Origin: Flavonifractor sp052065355
GTDB taxonomy: Bacteria; Bacillota; Clostridia; Oscillospirales; Oscillospiraceae
Direction: 5' to 3'
Assembly (NCBI RefSeq): GCF_052065355.1
Contig: NZ_JBQHUF010000014.1
Coordinates: forward strand, 1 to 64,000
DNA: 64,000 bases
Shown one piece after another: positions 63,984 through 64,000 of this stretch. How positions within the stretch are numbered: the stretch's first letter is position 1; each line of letters starts with the position of its first letter. Under the pieces are notes generated by a model, which had not been told where the DNA came from, ran no database searches, and saw nothing but the letters and a program-made list of their open reading frames with translations. Position numbers and translations under genes: made by a program.

Positions 63984-64000
63984 CGTTTCAATCACATGAG

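Overview
The window looks like chromosome from a GC-rich, endospore-forming, anaerobic Firmicute of the Oscillospirales type (Flavonifractor/Lawsonibacter/Pseudoflavonifractor-like). The placement is inferred from gene content: sigma-K, an FMN-type FabK as the only enoyl-ACP reductase, an Fe-S aldo/keto reductase, a split transketolase, AGGAGG ribosome sites, and TTGACA/TATAAT promoters standing out in GC-rich DNA. No insertion sequence, prophage or CRISPR array was seen. The first 50 bases are pure C and are probably an assembly-edge artefact.

Layout. 65-3131: small membrane protein, Crp/Fnr regulator, glycerol kinase and an unknown gene behind an SD-pairing inverted repeat. 3138-3950: cold-shock gene with a long leader hairpin, then a 76-residue cysteine-rich protein. 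4015-13739: complete type II fatty-acid cluster acpP-accBCDA-fabHKDGFZ, closed by a FabT-like MarR gene with its own promoter. 13737-18939 (minus): a sigma factor / RsgI-like anti-sigma / KAP NTPase operon, then an SPFH membrane protein plus ribbon-helix-helix (RHH) operon. 19019-25521: TspO, CoA-transferase, two tRNA-Ser, sigK, a transglutaminase-like lipoprotein, and a MerR/MATE divergent pair. 25524-33566 (minus): HAD and split transketolase, mreB, RHH-comF, recD2 and two membrane proteins. 33659-43167 (plus): pyrE, radC, then an apparent uvrB-to-uvrA run carrying accessory genes and a LexA-like box.

43175-55089 is a sialic-acid utilisation island: an ABC importer with an MsmK-type ATPase, nanA, nagB, nagA, an RpiR regulator, an AGE-family epimerase, a divergent ROK-type kinase and an SGNH esterase. 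No NanE-type ManNAc-6-P epimerase is seen here. The genes fit ManNAc to GlcNAc to GlcNAc-6-P, as in Bacteroides, rather than the usual ManNAc-6-P route.

55088-64000: a YesL-like protein, a PadR-controlled fusion of a permease-prefix (HAAS-like) domain to a SEDS (FtsW/RodA-like) domain, a tRNA-Leu cluster with two identical inverted copies, a patatin/AlbA_2 pair, an ArsR/thioredoxin-reductase-like/thioredoxin operon whose reductase lacks the NADPH motif, glnS and a threonine-aldolase-like gene.

The best candidates for something undescribed are the sigma/RsgI/KAP operon, the PadR-HAAS-SEDS unit, the SPFH-RHH operon, the NADPH-motif-less reductase operon and the cysteine-rich protein. All calls come from reading sequence and motifs; no database search was run.
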